A DNA stretch of 64,000 nucleotides from Bacteroidota bacterium (GTDB lineage: Bacteria; Bacteroidota; Bacteroidia; B-17B0; Aurantibacillaceae), in the NCBI GenBank assembly GCA_947450025.1, contig CANFTW010000014.1, positions 25,150 to 89,149 of the forward strand, read 5' to 3'. Position numbers and translations under genes: made by a program. Under the pieces are notes generated by a model that had not been told where the DNA came from, ran no database searches, and saw only the letters and a list, made by a program, of their open reading frames with translations. Positions 43,526 through 51,686 of this stretch are shown piece by piece. How positions within the stretch are numbered: position 1 is the stretch's first letter; the number at the start of each line of letters is the position of its first letter.

Positions 43526-43556
43526 AAAAACGCCTCAATTATTTGAGGCGTTTTTG
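43526..43556. terminator. Bidirectional terminator between the pseudouridine synthase and T9SS cargo genes
   Basis: AAAAACGCCTCAA (43526-43538) pairs with TTGAGGCGTTTTT (43543-43555) around a 4-base loop, giving a T tract in both directions. Confidence 0.92.
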
Positions 43557-43574
43557 TATGATTAATAGAAAAAA

Positions 43575-44627
43575 TTATTTTTGAATCATTAATTTTTCAT
43601 TGCCTTGGATTGTTTTTCCGGTTACTTTGATAGTATACATACCAGCGCTTAAATCAGCAATATTAATTGTTTCATTATATAAACCAGGTTGCATGTTAGA
43701 TAAACTAAGTGCTTTTACAATTTGCCCTAGGTTATTTAATATTTCAATGGTATAAGTATCAGAATTTGTTAATACAAATTGTAAGTTCACTTGAGTATTT
43801 GCTGGATTAGGGAATGCTTTGAATGATAAAGATTGCCCCTTATTTTCTTTAATACCAATAGCTATATTCGATAAAGTTGAAACTTGAGTTTGATATTGAT
43901 CTAAAGTTTGTAATCCTGCAGTAACTATATGGGAATAATTAACTGACAATACAGGAAATTTAGATGAACTGTGGTAATAATTATACATTGTTTGGTCGAT
44001 AGTACCTGTTAAAGCACCAAATGTTAAACTGAAAGAAATGTTTTGAGTTGATTTTACTCGTAAACAATTACTTAAAACTGTTACTCCATTTAAATCTAAA
44101 GTTCCTGAACCATCAACAGTTGTTACCATGCTGCCAGTAAAAGGACCACTTAAAGAAAATTGAGGAACATTCATTGTACCACCAATTGATAAATCAGTTG
44201 CAGAATATCCATAAGACATTGGATAATTTGCGATGGTAGCGGTGTTTGTATTGTAATTTAAATCAAAAAAACCAGCATCAACTCCTAATAATTCTAATTT
44301 ATTTGGAGTGGTTTTGAAATATGTCGTCGTTGCTGAATCTGTTTGAACCAAATTCGTTCCAGGATAGTTAGCGGCATTAGAAAATGATGCAGCTGCTGAA
44401 TATGAATTTACAGTTACCGTATTTGCTGGTATTACATTTAATATAGACCAAGTAACCCCTGTTCCTGAAATTGACATCGGAAGTGTAACCATATTGGTAT
44501 CTAATGGTAAAGCACCATAAGAATCGCCTACTACGGGCTCAGAATTAGTTTGAGTTAATGTATACGTTTGCGCATTTACCTGACTTAATGCGAATAGTGA
44601 AAAGGTTAATAAGTAGATTTTTTTCAT
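43575..44627 (-). CDS. T9SS-secreted protein with type A sorting domain
   Basis: Exported 350-residue protein. A signal peptide (MKKIYLLTFSLFALSQVNAQ) precedes about 250 Ser/Thr/Asn-rich, beta-like residues of no recognised family. The C-terminal 85 residues are the type A T9SS sorting domain: SFKAFPNPANTQVNLQFVL, VLTNSDTYTIEILNNLGQIV and the final AGMYTIKVTGKTIQGNEKLM (signature FPNPAN then GMYTIKV and a lysine-rich end). The cargo role is unknown. It has its own -7 box and is separated from the VWA gene by 105 bases. Confidence 0.92.
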   Translation of the reverse strand: MKKIYLLTFSLFALSQVNAQTYTLTQTNSEPVVGDSYGALPLDTNMVTLPMSISGTGVTWSILNVIPANTVTVNSYSAAASFSNAANYPGTNLVQTDSATTTYFKTTPNKLELLGVDAGFFDLNYNTNTATIANYPMSYGYSATDLSIGGTMNVPQFSLSGPFTGSMVTTVDGSGTLDLNGVTVLSNCLRVKSTQNISFSLTFGALTGTIDQTMYNYYHSSSKFPVLSVNYSHIVTAGLQTLDQYQTQVSTLSNIAIGIKENKGQSLSFKAFPNPANTQVNLQFVLTNSDTYTIEILNNLGQIVKALSLSNMQPGLYNETINIADLSAGMYTIKVTGKTIQGNEKLMIQK

Positions 44628-44649
44628 TTAATTTAGGTTTAAGTTTATT

Positions 44650-44657
44650 CAAATATA
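44650..44657 (-). promoter_or_regulatory. -7 box upstream of the T9SS cargo gene at 43575
   Basis: On the minus strand TATATTTG matches TAnnTTTG, 22 bases before the start codon. No convincing -33 element. Confidence 0.42.
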
Positions 44658-44732
44658 ATTTTTTTTAATCGAAATCTATTAAAATTAAAATATTATACAA
44701 ATAGTTAATAAGGAAATGATGAATGGTTATTT

Positions 44733-45860
44733 TTAACGGATTAAACTGTTGTGTTTTATCTCCTCTAGAAGTTGTTCGTGGGCTCTTGTTCTGTTTTTTA
44801 TATGAATAAAGTTGCCTTTTCCTATTTCGGCAATTTCCTTCAAATTTTTTAAGGCATTTTTATCGTTACCAAAAGCCATGGTAGATAATATTACATGTTT
44901 GTCACCTTGTATAGATACATACAATTTTTGATCATCTGGATAAAATCTAAATTTCCCATCAGTAGCTAAGATGATTTGATTGTTGCCATTTGAGATGTAG
45001 TTTTTTAGAGCTACATCCAGACTAAATAAAATAGCTTTATTCCCTTTCGTTAAGCCCTTTGCGTTCAATCTATCAACCACTTCATTTAATTCTTGTTTAT
45101 TATTTCCACTTAAACCTTCACTTAAAATTTTTACAGAATCGGCATAGCTAATAAATGTTACTTTATCAGTTGGCCTTAAAACGTCTATTAAATGATGAAA
45201 AGCAAATTGCATGACCTTTAATTTGCTAGTATCTTTCATAGAACTTGATACATCAACTAAGAAGATAATATTATTTGGTTTATAGATGTTCTCATCTAAT
45301 TCATTGAGATTTATTGTATTAGGTTTTATAGGAATAACGGGATTATCTATGACGGTATTAGTTGTATTGTCTGGTATCCTATTATTGGTATCTCTAGGTT
45401 TTGTAGACTCTGTAATGACTATTGGTTCAGTTGATTTAATACCAGAATTATTTTGTTTTTTAAAATAAAAGCAAGCTGTTTTATCATCTGTTTTGACTGA
45501 TTTGATATTACCTGTAAGAGACATTTTAAAAGGCACAATATCAGCACTCGTTATTAAATTGATAACTTCATTAAACTTACCCGTTTGTTGTGGAATAAAC
45601 TCAACCACAATAAGAGTGGTATCTCCTGGCTTAATGGTTTTTTTAGCAGCTCTAATTGTGATGCCTTTTAGGGCATCTGCTCGCAATAAGTATAAATTCT
45701 TAGTTTGATTGTTTTGAATGGTATAATCAACTTTTACTTTATAAATATTTTCTTGTGAGCCAATGTCTTTATTGGGTTCATCAACATAAATTAAACTATT
45801 CTGAGCAAAAAACTGATTAGAAAAAGTAATGACAATGAATATAAAGAGATACTTTAGCAA
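44733..45860 (-). CDS. Exported VWA-domain protein with DUF1573-like N-terminal domain
   Basis: 375 residues with a signal peptide ending near SNQFFAQ. Residues 20-120 look like a beta-sandwich of the DUF1573 (MSP-like) kind. A proline/threonine-rich linker follows (about 140-185). Then comes a von Willebrand factor A domain with the MIDAS motif DVSSS in NIIFLVDVSSSMKDTSKL, a later threonine in KGLTKGNKA, and the aspartate in LATDGKFRF. It probably binds a partner or metal at the surface; function is unknown. It starts 3 bases after the MazG-like gene, so it is in the phoH operon. Confidence 0.86.
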   Translation of the reverse strand: MLKYLFIFIVITFSNQFFAQNSLIYVDEPNKDIGSQENIYKVKVDYTIQNNQTKNLYLLRADALKGITIRAAKKTIKPGDTTLIVVEFIPQQTGKFNEVINLITSADIVPFKMSLTGNIKSVKTDDKTACFYFKKQNNSGIKSTEPIVITESTKPRDTNNRIPDNTTNTVIDNPVIPIKPNTINLNELDENIYKPNNIIFLVDVSSSMKDTSKLKVMQFAFHHLIDVLRPTDKVTFISYADSVKILSEGLSGNNKQELNEVVDRLNAKGLTKGNKAILFSLDVALKNYISNGNNQIILATDGKFRFYPDDQKLYVSIQGDKHVILSTMAFGNDKNALKNLKEIAEIGKGNFIHIKNRTRAHEQLLEEIKHNSLIR

Positions 45861-45863
45861 AAT

Positions 45864-46190
45864 TTATTTTAGTTTTTTGTTTTGATGATGTCTTTCCGAA
45901 TCTCGATTTGTTTTTTTATCAAGATTTCGTTTTAGTGCCACTTCCAAATCTATGCCAGTTTGGTTGGCCAAACAAATTAAAACAAATAACACATCAGCTA
46001 ACTCATCTCCTAAATCTTTATTTTTATCTGATTCTTTTTCGCTTTGTTCACCATATCGGCGGGCAATAATACGAGCTACTTCGCCAACTTCTTCTGTAAG
46101 CATTGCCATGTTGGTTAGTTCACTAAAATAACGAACACCATATTGCTTAATCCAATCATCAATCTGTTTTTGAGAATCTTTTATCGTCAT
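45864..46190 (-). CDS. MazG-like nucleotide pyrophosphohydrolase
   Basis: Short single-domain member of the all-alpha NTP pyrophosphohydrolase fold, 108 residues. Metal-binding glutamates and aspartate occur in EEVGEVARIIARRYGE and KDLGDELADVLFVLI (ExxE...ExxD type). It is only half the size of the two-domain MazG at 17780 and is not a copy of it. Substrate unknown. Gaps of 3 bases to phoH and to the VWA gene indicate one transcript. Confidence 0.9.
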   Translation of the reverse strand: MTIKDSQKQIDDWIKQYGVRYFSELTNMAMLTEEVGEVARIIARRYGEQSEKESDKNKDLGDELADVLFVLICLANQTGIDLEVALKRNLDKKTNRDSERHHQNKKLK

Positions 46191-46193
46191 GGT

Positions 46194-47153
46194 TTACTTT
46201 CTTATGGTGTCTTCTTCGTATTTTTCGATAATAGCCTTTACTAAACGATGTCTGATAACATCAACTGTTGTTAATTCAACAATATCAATGCCATCTGTTT
46301 TCTTTAATAATCTTACAGCTTGGGCTAAACCGGATGTTTGATTACGAGGCAAATCTATTTGAGTCATATCACCTGTGATAATGAATTTTGCATTTGCACC
46401 CATACGGGTTAAAAACATTTTCATCTGACTCTCAGTTGTGTTTTGAGCTTCATCTAAAATCACAAATGCATTATCTAAAGTTCTGCCCCGCATAAATGCC
46501 AGTGGGGCAATTTGAATAATTTTAGCTTCAATATATTGATTTAATTTATCAAGAGGAACCATATCATACAAAGCATCATATAACGGTTGCATATATGGAT
46601 CTAACTTTTCTTTTAAATCACCAGGTAAAAATCCTAAGTTTTCTCCAGCCTCCACAGCAGGCCTGGTTAAAATAATACGTTTAACTTCTTTGTTCTTTAG
46701 AGCTCTCACAGCTAATGCAACTGCAGTATAGGTTTTTCCAGTTCCAGCAGGTCCAACGGCAAATAACATGTCGCTTTTACCAACCGATTGCATCATTTTA
46801 CGTTGATTATCTGTTCTAGCTTTGATAACTAATCCATTGTTTCCAAATACAATAATATCAGAGCCAGTGGCTTCTTCTTTGGCTAATAATAAATTGTCGC
46901 CAGTTTGGCCTAATAAACGTTCAATAACAGTATCGGTTAGTAATCCATTTTTATGGTAGTAATCTACCATCATCGTTAACTTTTTTTCGAATTGAGCAAT
47001 TTCACTTTCATCACCTAAAGCTTTTATAGAATAACCTCTTGCTATTATTTTTAGTTTTGGGAAGTGTTTTTTTATGACGTTGAGTTTCACATCATTTACG
47101 CCGTATATTTCAACAGGTTCAACGCTATCTAATGTTATAATTTTTTCAATCAA
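46194..47153 (-). CDS. phoH: PhoH-family ATPase
   Basis: PhoH/PhoL-like P-loop ATPase, 319 residues. Walker A is VGPAGTGKTYTAVALAV (GPAGTGKT near 138-145), then ILTRPAVEAGENLGFLPGDL, LAFMRGRTLDNAFVILDEAQ and TGDMTQIDLP, all PhoH landmarks. An N-terminal region (about 1-100) carries a KH-like beta-alpha fold. PhoH proteins are linked to RNA metabolism or phosphate starvation; the role here is not determined. First gene of a three-gene run with the MazG-like and VWA genes. Confidence 0.94.
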   Translation of the reverse strand: MIEKIITLDSVEPVEIYGVNDVKLNVIKKHFPKLKIIARGYSIKALGDESEIAQFEKKLTMMVDYYHKNGLLTDTVIERLLGQTGDNLLLAKEEATGSDIIVFGNNGLVIKARTDNQRKMMQSVGKSDMLFAVGPAGTGKTYTAVALAVRALKNKEVKRIILTRPAVEAGENLGFLPGDLKEKLDPYMQPLYDALYDMVPLDKLNQYIEAKIIQIAPLAFMRGRTLDNAFVILDEAQNTTESQMKMFLTRMGANAKFIITGDMTQIDLPRNQTSGLAQAVRLLKKTDGIDIVELTTVDVIRHRLVKAIIEKYEEDTIRK

Positions 47154-47227
47154 GGTCCTTTAATTTATGTTAATAATCGTGTTAATCAAATACTTTTTTC
47201 ATTAAAAACTTAGCGTAATTTATTATT

Positions 47228-47235
47228 TACTTTTG
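47228..47235 (+). promoter_or_regulatory. -7 box upstream of the SAM hydrolase gene
   Basis: TACTTTTG matches TAnnTTTG, 24 bases before the ATG at 47260. It includes the alternative TTG start at 47233, which supports the later ATG. Confidence 0.42.
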
Positions 47236-47259
47236 AGTAAATTAAATAAAGTTTTCAAT

Positions 47260-48078
47260 ATGTCTATTATTACCATTACAACAGATTTGGGTTATCGTGA
47301 TCCATATTTAGCAATGGTAAAAGGTATATTGTATCAAAAACAACCAAACAGTAAAATTGTTGATGTATCTTGTGATGTTAACCCTCATGCGCACAATGAA
47401 GCAGCTTTTGCCCTGAAAAGTGTTTTGCCTTATTTTGCAGAAGATACGATTCATTTGTTTGCAGTTAAGTTTTTAAATTCTTCCGAAACAATCAGTAATC
47501 TATCAGTCGATAATACACGCTACTTGTTGACAAAATATAAAAATCAGTTCATTATTTGTCCAGATAATGGTTTGTTAACACTCATTGATAAAGCATTTAA
47601 TGAACCTGTATATCAATTATACTTTGATTCAGATAGGCAGCACTCATTTTACTTAAGAGATATTTTTACTGAAATCGCCTCTAAATTAATAGATCAAATT
47701 CCTTTAGAAGAATTTTGTGCTGAAACACAAGACTATTGTAAATTATATGCTTTTGAAAGTTTTTCTACACCAACTAATTTGCAAGGGATGGTTTTGTACG
47801 AAGATGATTTTGGTAATTTAATTACAAGTATCACCAAGCAAGAGTTTGAAATGCATGTAGGGAATAAACGTTTTTCGATAGCGTTGCCATCTGCTAATAT
47901 TACAAAAATATACAGTACTTATGATGATGTGAAAATTGGCGATGTGGTATGTTTTTTCAATTCTATGGATTTGTTAGAGATATCATTATTAGGCCAATCT
48001 GCAAATAAAGTAGCGATGAAAAGAAGCTTATTAAGTAAATATAAAATTGACCGTATAATTGTGGATATATATGATTAA
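47260..48078 (+). CDS. SAM hydrolase (SAM hydroxide adenosyltransferase, DUF62 family)
   Basis: Cleaves S-adenosylmethionine to adenosine and methionine using an activated water, in the family that also holds fluorinase and chlorinase. The 272-residue protein starts MSIITITTDLGYRDPYLAMV; the D-H-type active site includes TTDLG, YLAMVKG, VNPH (in CDVNPHAHNEAAF) and the later CPDNGLL. The C-terminal beta domain has YEDDFGNLITSI. Halogenases have an extra loop that is not apparent here, so hydrolase is more likely. I use the ATG at 47260, since the upstream TTG lies in a -7 box. It overlaps the next gene by 8 bases. Confidence 0.9.
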   Translation: MSIITITTDLGYRDPYLAMVKGILYQKQPNSKIVDVSCDVNPHAHNEAAFALKSVLPYFAEDTIHLFAVKFLNSSETISNLSVDNTRYLLTKYKNQFIICPDNGLLTLIDKAFNEPVYQLYFDSDRQHSFYLRDIFTEIASKLIDQIPLEEFCAETQDYCKLYAFESFSTPTNLQGMVLYEDDFGNLITSITKQEFEMHVGNKRFSIALPSANITKIYSTYDDVKIGDVVCFFNSMDLLEISLLGQSANKVAMKRSLLSKYKIDRIIVDIYD

Positions 48079-48367
48079 AAGATTTGTAAAAATGACGTTT
48101 AAGCCTGATAATATTGAACGTTTTAAAGAGATTTTTAAAGCAAGTCATCATTTAATTTCAGCGATGGAGGGGTGTCAGCATGTGGAGTTATTACAAGATA
48201 TTACTAATCCATGTATATTTTTTACCTTAAGTATTTGGGATGATCCAAAGTATCTTGAAGCGTATCGTCAATCTCATTTGTTTGAAGGTGTTTGGGCAAA
48301 AACAAAAGTATTATTTGATGCTAAACCAGAAGCTTGGAGCGTCAATAGCCTAAATAATTTCGATTAA
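48071..48367 (+). CDS. Antibiotic-biosynthesis-monooxygenase (ABM)-domain protein
   Basis: Small dimeric alpha+beta barrel protein, 98 residues from the ATG at 48071. The landmarks are FVKMTFKPDNIERFKEIF, HVELLQDITNPCIFFTLSIW, WDDPKYLEAYRQSHLFEGVW and the terminal lysine/aspartate region. Members include quinol monooxygenases and haem-degrading enzymes; substrate is unknown here. The start overlaps the end of the SAM hydrolase gene, suggesting coupled translation. Confidence 0.87.
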   Translation: MIKRFVKMTFKPDNIERFKEIFKASHHLISAMEGCQHVELLQDITNPCIFFTLSIWDDPKYLEAYRQSHLFEGVWAKTKVLFDAKPEAWSVNSLNNFD

Positions 48368-48471
48368 TTTCCTTATATATCCTATTATTGATTAATAGTT
48401 ATTATTATTTTTTTATTCAGTCGCATTTAATTATTTATTGATAAATTCGTGCAACTCTTTAATATAAATTT

Positions 48472-49461
48472 ATGAGAAAGCTATATTCTTTTTTATTCTT
48501 TGGCTTATTGTCAATGGTTTCTTTTTCCCAAGGAACCTCCAACTTAATTGTATTTTCTGAAGACGGTTTAAAATTTTATTTAATCTTAAATGGTATTAGA
48601 CAAAACGATGTGCCTGTTACCAATGTTAAAGTGATTGATTTAAATCAACCTTACTATTCAGCTAAAATTATTTTTGAAGATACGAAACAACCTATACTAG
48701 AGAAAAAATATTTGCCAGTAACAGATGCTGAAGGGAAAGGGGCTTTAGAAGTAACTTATAAGATTAAGAAAAATAATAAGCAAGTAAATGTTTTACGCTA
48801 TTTCAGTCAAGTACCTATTGCTCAAGCAGCTCCAGTTCCTCAAGATGTTCAAGTATATCATTATAATGTTACCCCAATGCCAGAAATTTCTACTACTGTG
48901 GTTACTCAACAAACAACGGTTACTTCAAATAGTGTTTCGGCAACAAATATTAATTCAAACATTGGAACCAATGCTACAAATACCAATGTATCAGTTAATA
49001 TGGGAGGAATAGGTATTAACATGAATGTTAATGTGAATGATCCAAATATTCAAACAAACTCATCATCTACTTCATACACCACTTCAACAACTTCAACTTC
49101 ATCAAGTAATAATATCTACACTAATAATAATACTGCAGTTCAAAATAATACAACTTCATCAGCAAATTGTGATATGGCTTATGCCATGAATAGTACAAGC
49201 TTTTCTACTGCAAAACAAACCATTACTAAACAATCATTTGAGGACACTAAATTAACCACTGTGAAACAGATTTTAAAAAGTAACTGCTTAAATTCAGCAC
49301 AAATTAAGGATATAATGCTGTTGTTTAGTTTTGAAGAAAATAGGTTAGAAGTTGCTAAACTCGCTCATAATAGATGTGTGGATAAAAATAATTACTTTTT
49401 ATTAAATGATGCTTTTCAATTTGAATCCTCTGTTGAAGAATTAAATAATTCAATAAAATAA
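48472..49461 (+). CDS. DUF4476 exported protein with Asn/Ser/Thr-rich linker
   Basis: 329 residues with a signal peptide (MRKLYSFLFFGLLSMVSFSQ). The N-terminal 110 residues are beta-rich (LIVFSEDGLKFYLILNGIRQ). A long low-complexity stretch (about 140-235) is dominated by Asn, Thr, Ser and Val. The C-terminal 100 residues are the DUF4476 domain, helical and cysteine-containing (FEDTKLTTVKQILKSNCLNS, IMLLFSFEENRLEVAKLAHN). DUF4476 is a Bacteroidota exported family of unknown function. A strong terminator follows. It is alone, with no partner in its strand run. Confidence 0.85.
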   Translation: MRKLYSFLFFGLLSMVSFSQGTSNLIVFSEDGLKFYLILNGIRQNDVPVTNVKVIDLNQPYYSAKIIFEDTKQPILEKKYLPVTDAEGKGALEVTYKIKKNNKQVNVLRYFSQVPIAQAAPVPQDVQVYHYNVTPMPEISTTVVTQQTTVTSNSVSATNINSNIGTNATNTNVSVNMGGIGINMNVNVNDPNIQTNSSSTSYTTSTTSTSSSNNIYTNNNTAVQNNTTSSANCDMAYAMNSTSFSTAKQTITKQSFEDTKLTTVKQILKSNCLNSAQIKDIMLLFSFEENRLEVAKLAHNRCVDKNNYFLLNDAFQFESSVEELNNSIK

Positions 49462-49480
49462 CACATTTTAATCAATGTTT

Positions 49481-49508
49481 AAAAGGTTGCTATAAGCAAC
49501 CTTTTTTA
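49481..49508 (+). terminator. Terminator after the DUF4476 gene
   Basis: AAAAGGTTGC (49481-49490) and GCAACCTTTT (49496-49505) form a perfect stem with a 5-base loop and a T tract. Confidence 0.88.
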
Positions 49509-49551
49509 TTGTTTTTAATCTGTATTTTTACAAGAAATATAGAAACTAAAA

Positions 49552-50199
49552 ATGATTACATACGCTATTCTTATTTTAACTATTGGTTTTTCATTATATG
49601 CCATGAATAAACCTGAGATAAAATATAAATATATTTTCCATCCTTTTTCAATTAAACATAATAATGAGCATTATCGTTTTTTGTCTCATGCTTTTTTACA
49701 TGGCGATTTTATTCACTTAGCTTTTAATATGTATGCCTTGTGGTTGTTTGGTCCTGTTGTTGAGCAAGGCGTTTTGCCAATATTATTAGGGCATTATGGC
49801 GAACCTGATAAAAAAATGGGAATGGTTTTCTATATATTTTTATATACAGGAGCAATTTATGCATCATCTATTTCTGAGTATTTTAAAAATAAAAATAATT
49901 CGTATTACACCTCTTTAGGAGCTAGTGGAGCTGTTAATGCCCTTATATTTAGTTATATAACATGTTTGCCATTAACTCGATTAGACTTCTTTTTTATTCC
50001 TATGCCAGCTTGGGTGTTTGGAGTTCTTTATCTTGGTATTAGTTATTATTTAAGTAAACGTAAAACAGGTCATGGATCGGTAGATAATATTGGTCATGAA
50101 GCACATTTTTGGGGTGCTATATATGGAATCGTCTTTACTTTAATTCTAGGTTTATTAAATCAAGATGTATATTTAGAATTGATTAAAAAAACGCATTAA
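49552..50199 (+). CDS. Rhomboid-family intramembrane serine protease
   Basis: Six-helix intramembrane protease, 215 residues. The catalytic serine is S125 in GASGAVNA and the catalytic histidine probably H185 in NIGHEAHFWGAIYG. HGDFIHLAFNMYALWLFG on helix 2 is a rhomboid landmark. It probably cleaves membrane-anchored substrates, which are unknown. The next gene (MBL-fold hydrolase) begins directly after the stop, so the two are translationally linked. An extracytoplasmic active site is expected. Confidence 0.93.
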   Translation: MITYAILILTIGFSLYAMNKPEIKYKYIFHPFSIKHNNEHYRFLSHAFLHGDFIHLAFNMYALWLFGPVVEQGVLPILLGHYGEPDKKMGMVFYIFLYTGAIYASSISEYFKNKNNSYYTSLGASGAVNALIFSYITCLPLTRLDFFFIPMPAWVFGVLYLGISYYLSKRKTGHGSVDNIGHEAHFWGAIYGIVFTLILGLLNQDVYLELIKKTH

Positions 50200-50961
50200 A
50201 TGAAAGTGACTTTTTTAGGTACGGGTACATCTCAAGGCGTTCCAATCATTTGTTGTGAATGTGCAGTTTGTCGTTCTAAAAACCCAAAAGATCAACGTTT
50301 AAGAACATCCATTTTAATTGAAAGTGAGGCCGCAAAAGTTGTGATTGACTCAGGTCCTGATTTTCGACAACAGATGTTGCGATTAAATATGAAAACTCTT
50401 GACGCGGTTGTTTTTACCCATGAACATAAAGACCATATTGCAGGCTTAGATGAAGTCAAAGCATTTAATTATTTTAATAAAATGCGCATGCCGGTTTATG
50501 CAACAGAGCGTGTTCAAGAAGCCCTAAAACGAGAATTTGCCTACATCTTTGCAGAAGATAAATATCCTGGAATTCCTGAAATTGATGTCTTTACAGTAAC
50601 TGATGAAACGATAAAAATTAAAGATATTGAATTGTTACCTATTGATGTGATTCATTATCGTTTGCCTGTAAAAGCATACAGAATAAAAGATTTTACGTAT
50701 ATCACCGACGCTAATTATATTTCGGAAGAAGAAAAAGAAAAAATTAGAGGTTCAAAAATTATTGTTGTGAATGCTTTACGTAAAGAGGAACATGTGTCGC
50801 ATTTTACATTCCAACAAGCCATTGATTTAATGCAGGAATTAAAACCCGAAAAAGCTTATTTTACTCATATATCACATCAATTGGGTTTGCATGATGAAGT
50901 GTCGAAAGACTTACCTTCTTTTATTGAGTTAGCTTATGATGACTTGCAAATTGAGATTTAA
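50200..50961 (+). CDS. MBL-fold hydrolase, PhnP/lipB-adjacent type
   Basis: Metallo-beta-lactamase-fold phosphoesterase-like enzyme, 253 residues. The HxHxDH motif appears as FTHEHKDHIAGLDE; a further metal aspartate lies in YITDANYISEEE and the last histidines in YFTHISHQLGLH. The N-terminal CCECAVCRSKNPKDQRLRTS carries several cysteines, typical of the PhnP-like group, which binds an extra zinc. Substrate is unknown (PhnP acts on cyclic phosphodiesters). It directly follows the rhomboid gene. Confidence 0.9.
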   Translation: MKVTFLGTGTSQGVPIICCECAVCRSKNPKDQRLRTSILIESEAAKVVIDSGPDFRQQMLRLNMKTLDAVVFTHEHKDHIAGLDEVKAFNYFNKMRMPVYATERVQEALKREFAYIFAEDKYPGIPEIDVFTVTDETIKIKDIELLPIDVIHYRLPVKAYRIKDFTYITDANYISEEEKEKIRGSKIIVVNALRKEEHVSHFTFQQAIDLMQELKPEKAYFTHISHQLGLHDEVSKDLPSFIELAYDDLQIEI

Positions 50962-50989
50962 TTTTCTATATTTAGAAAAATTAAATCGA

Positions 50990-51583
50990 ATGAATTTTAG
51001 GGCTATTATAGGTGTTGTTTTATTAGGAAGTTTTTTTTCTTGTCAAAAACCTCCACAACCAGAAATGAAAGGACCTAATTGCAATGATACTCAAACAAAA
51101 TATATTTCTTCTGAAATTTCAAATTTCAAGTTCAAAAAAGGAACTTATTGGGTTTATATTGATTCTATTTCTCTTTTAATAGATACCATGAAAGTAGATT
51201 CGGTTTTGGGATATGGATTAAGATCTTATCAATATTGTCCTAATAATTTTCATGAAATATATGTTTTTCAAGTTAATGTTCAATCTGATATTTCAGCAGG
51301 TTCTAGAGATCAATATTTACTAGATGAAAATACTATAAAACTTAATCCTAGGACCGAGGATGCTCATGGTTTTTATTATGATAACTCATCAAAAATTGAT
51401 TCTATGTTTGTTTATGATAGGTATTATAAATCTATAGTTACAAGCACTCATGAATTTGATGGTGATAAAGCTATCTTATACACAAATTCTAGTTATGGGT
51501 TTTTAAGGAAAGATGTTTTTTTTGGAACAAGTAATCAAATAAAATCTAAAAAACTTTTAATTGACAAATTTATTGTAAGGTAA
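50990..51583 (+). CDS. Uncharacterised lipoprotein, 197 residues
   Basis: From the ATG at 50990 the product starts MNFRAIIGVVLLGSFFSCQK, a lipoprotein signal with lipobox cysteine. An upstream in-frame ATG at 50936 would overlap the MBL gene and add an uncleaved stretch, so I reject it. The mature part has no family that I recognise: beta-like segments, many Ser, Tyr and Asp, and GTYWVYIDSISLLIDTMKVD. The gene follows the MBL-fold gene after 28 bases and stands just upstream of purA, without obvious functional connection. Confidence 0.75.
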   Translation: MNFRAIIGVVLLGSFFSCQKPPQPEMKGPNCNDTQTKYISSEISNFKFKKGTYWVYIDSISLLIDTMKVDSVLGYGLRSYQYCPNNFHEIYVFQVNVQSDISAGSRDQYLLDENTIKLNPRTEDAHGFYYDNSSKIDSMFVYDRYYKSIVTSTHEFDGDKAILYTNSSYGFLRKDVFFGTSNQIKSKKLLIDKFIVR

Positions 51584-51632
51584 TATTCCCCCCATTTGTT
51601 CAAAAATCTGCAAATTGTTAATTTGTTATTCA

Positions 51633-51661
51633 TTGTAAATTGTGGCTTAATCGTAAATTTG
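51633..51661 (+). promoter_or_regulatory. Promoter of purA
   Basis: A TTG (51633-51635) and TAAATTTG (51654-51661) are separated by 18 bases. The -7 box matches TAnnTTTG, 25 bases before the purA start. Confidence 0.55.
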
Positions 51662-51686
51662 AAGGCTTTCAAAAAAGTGTAAAATT

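Noticed and set aside
47963..48151. Minus-strand frame across the SAM hydrolase/ABM overlap
   Set aside because: Antisense to two recognised genes and without family features.
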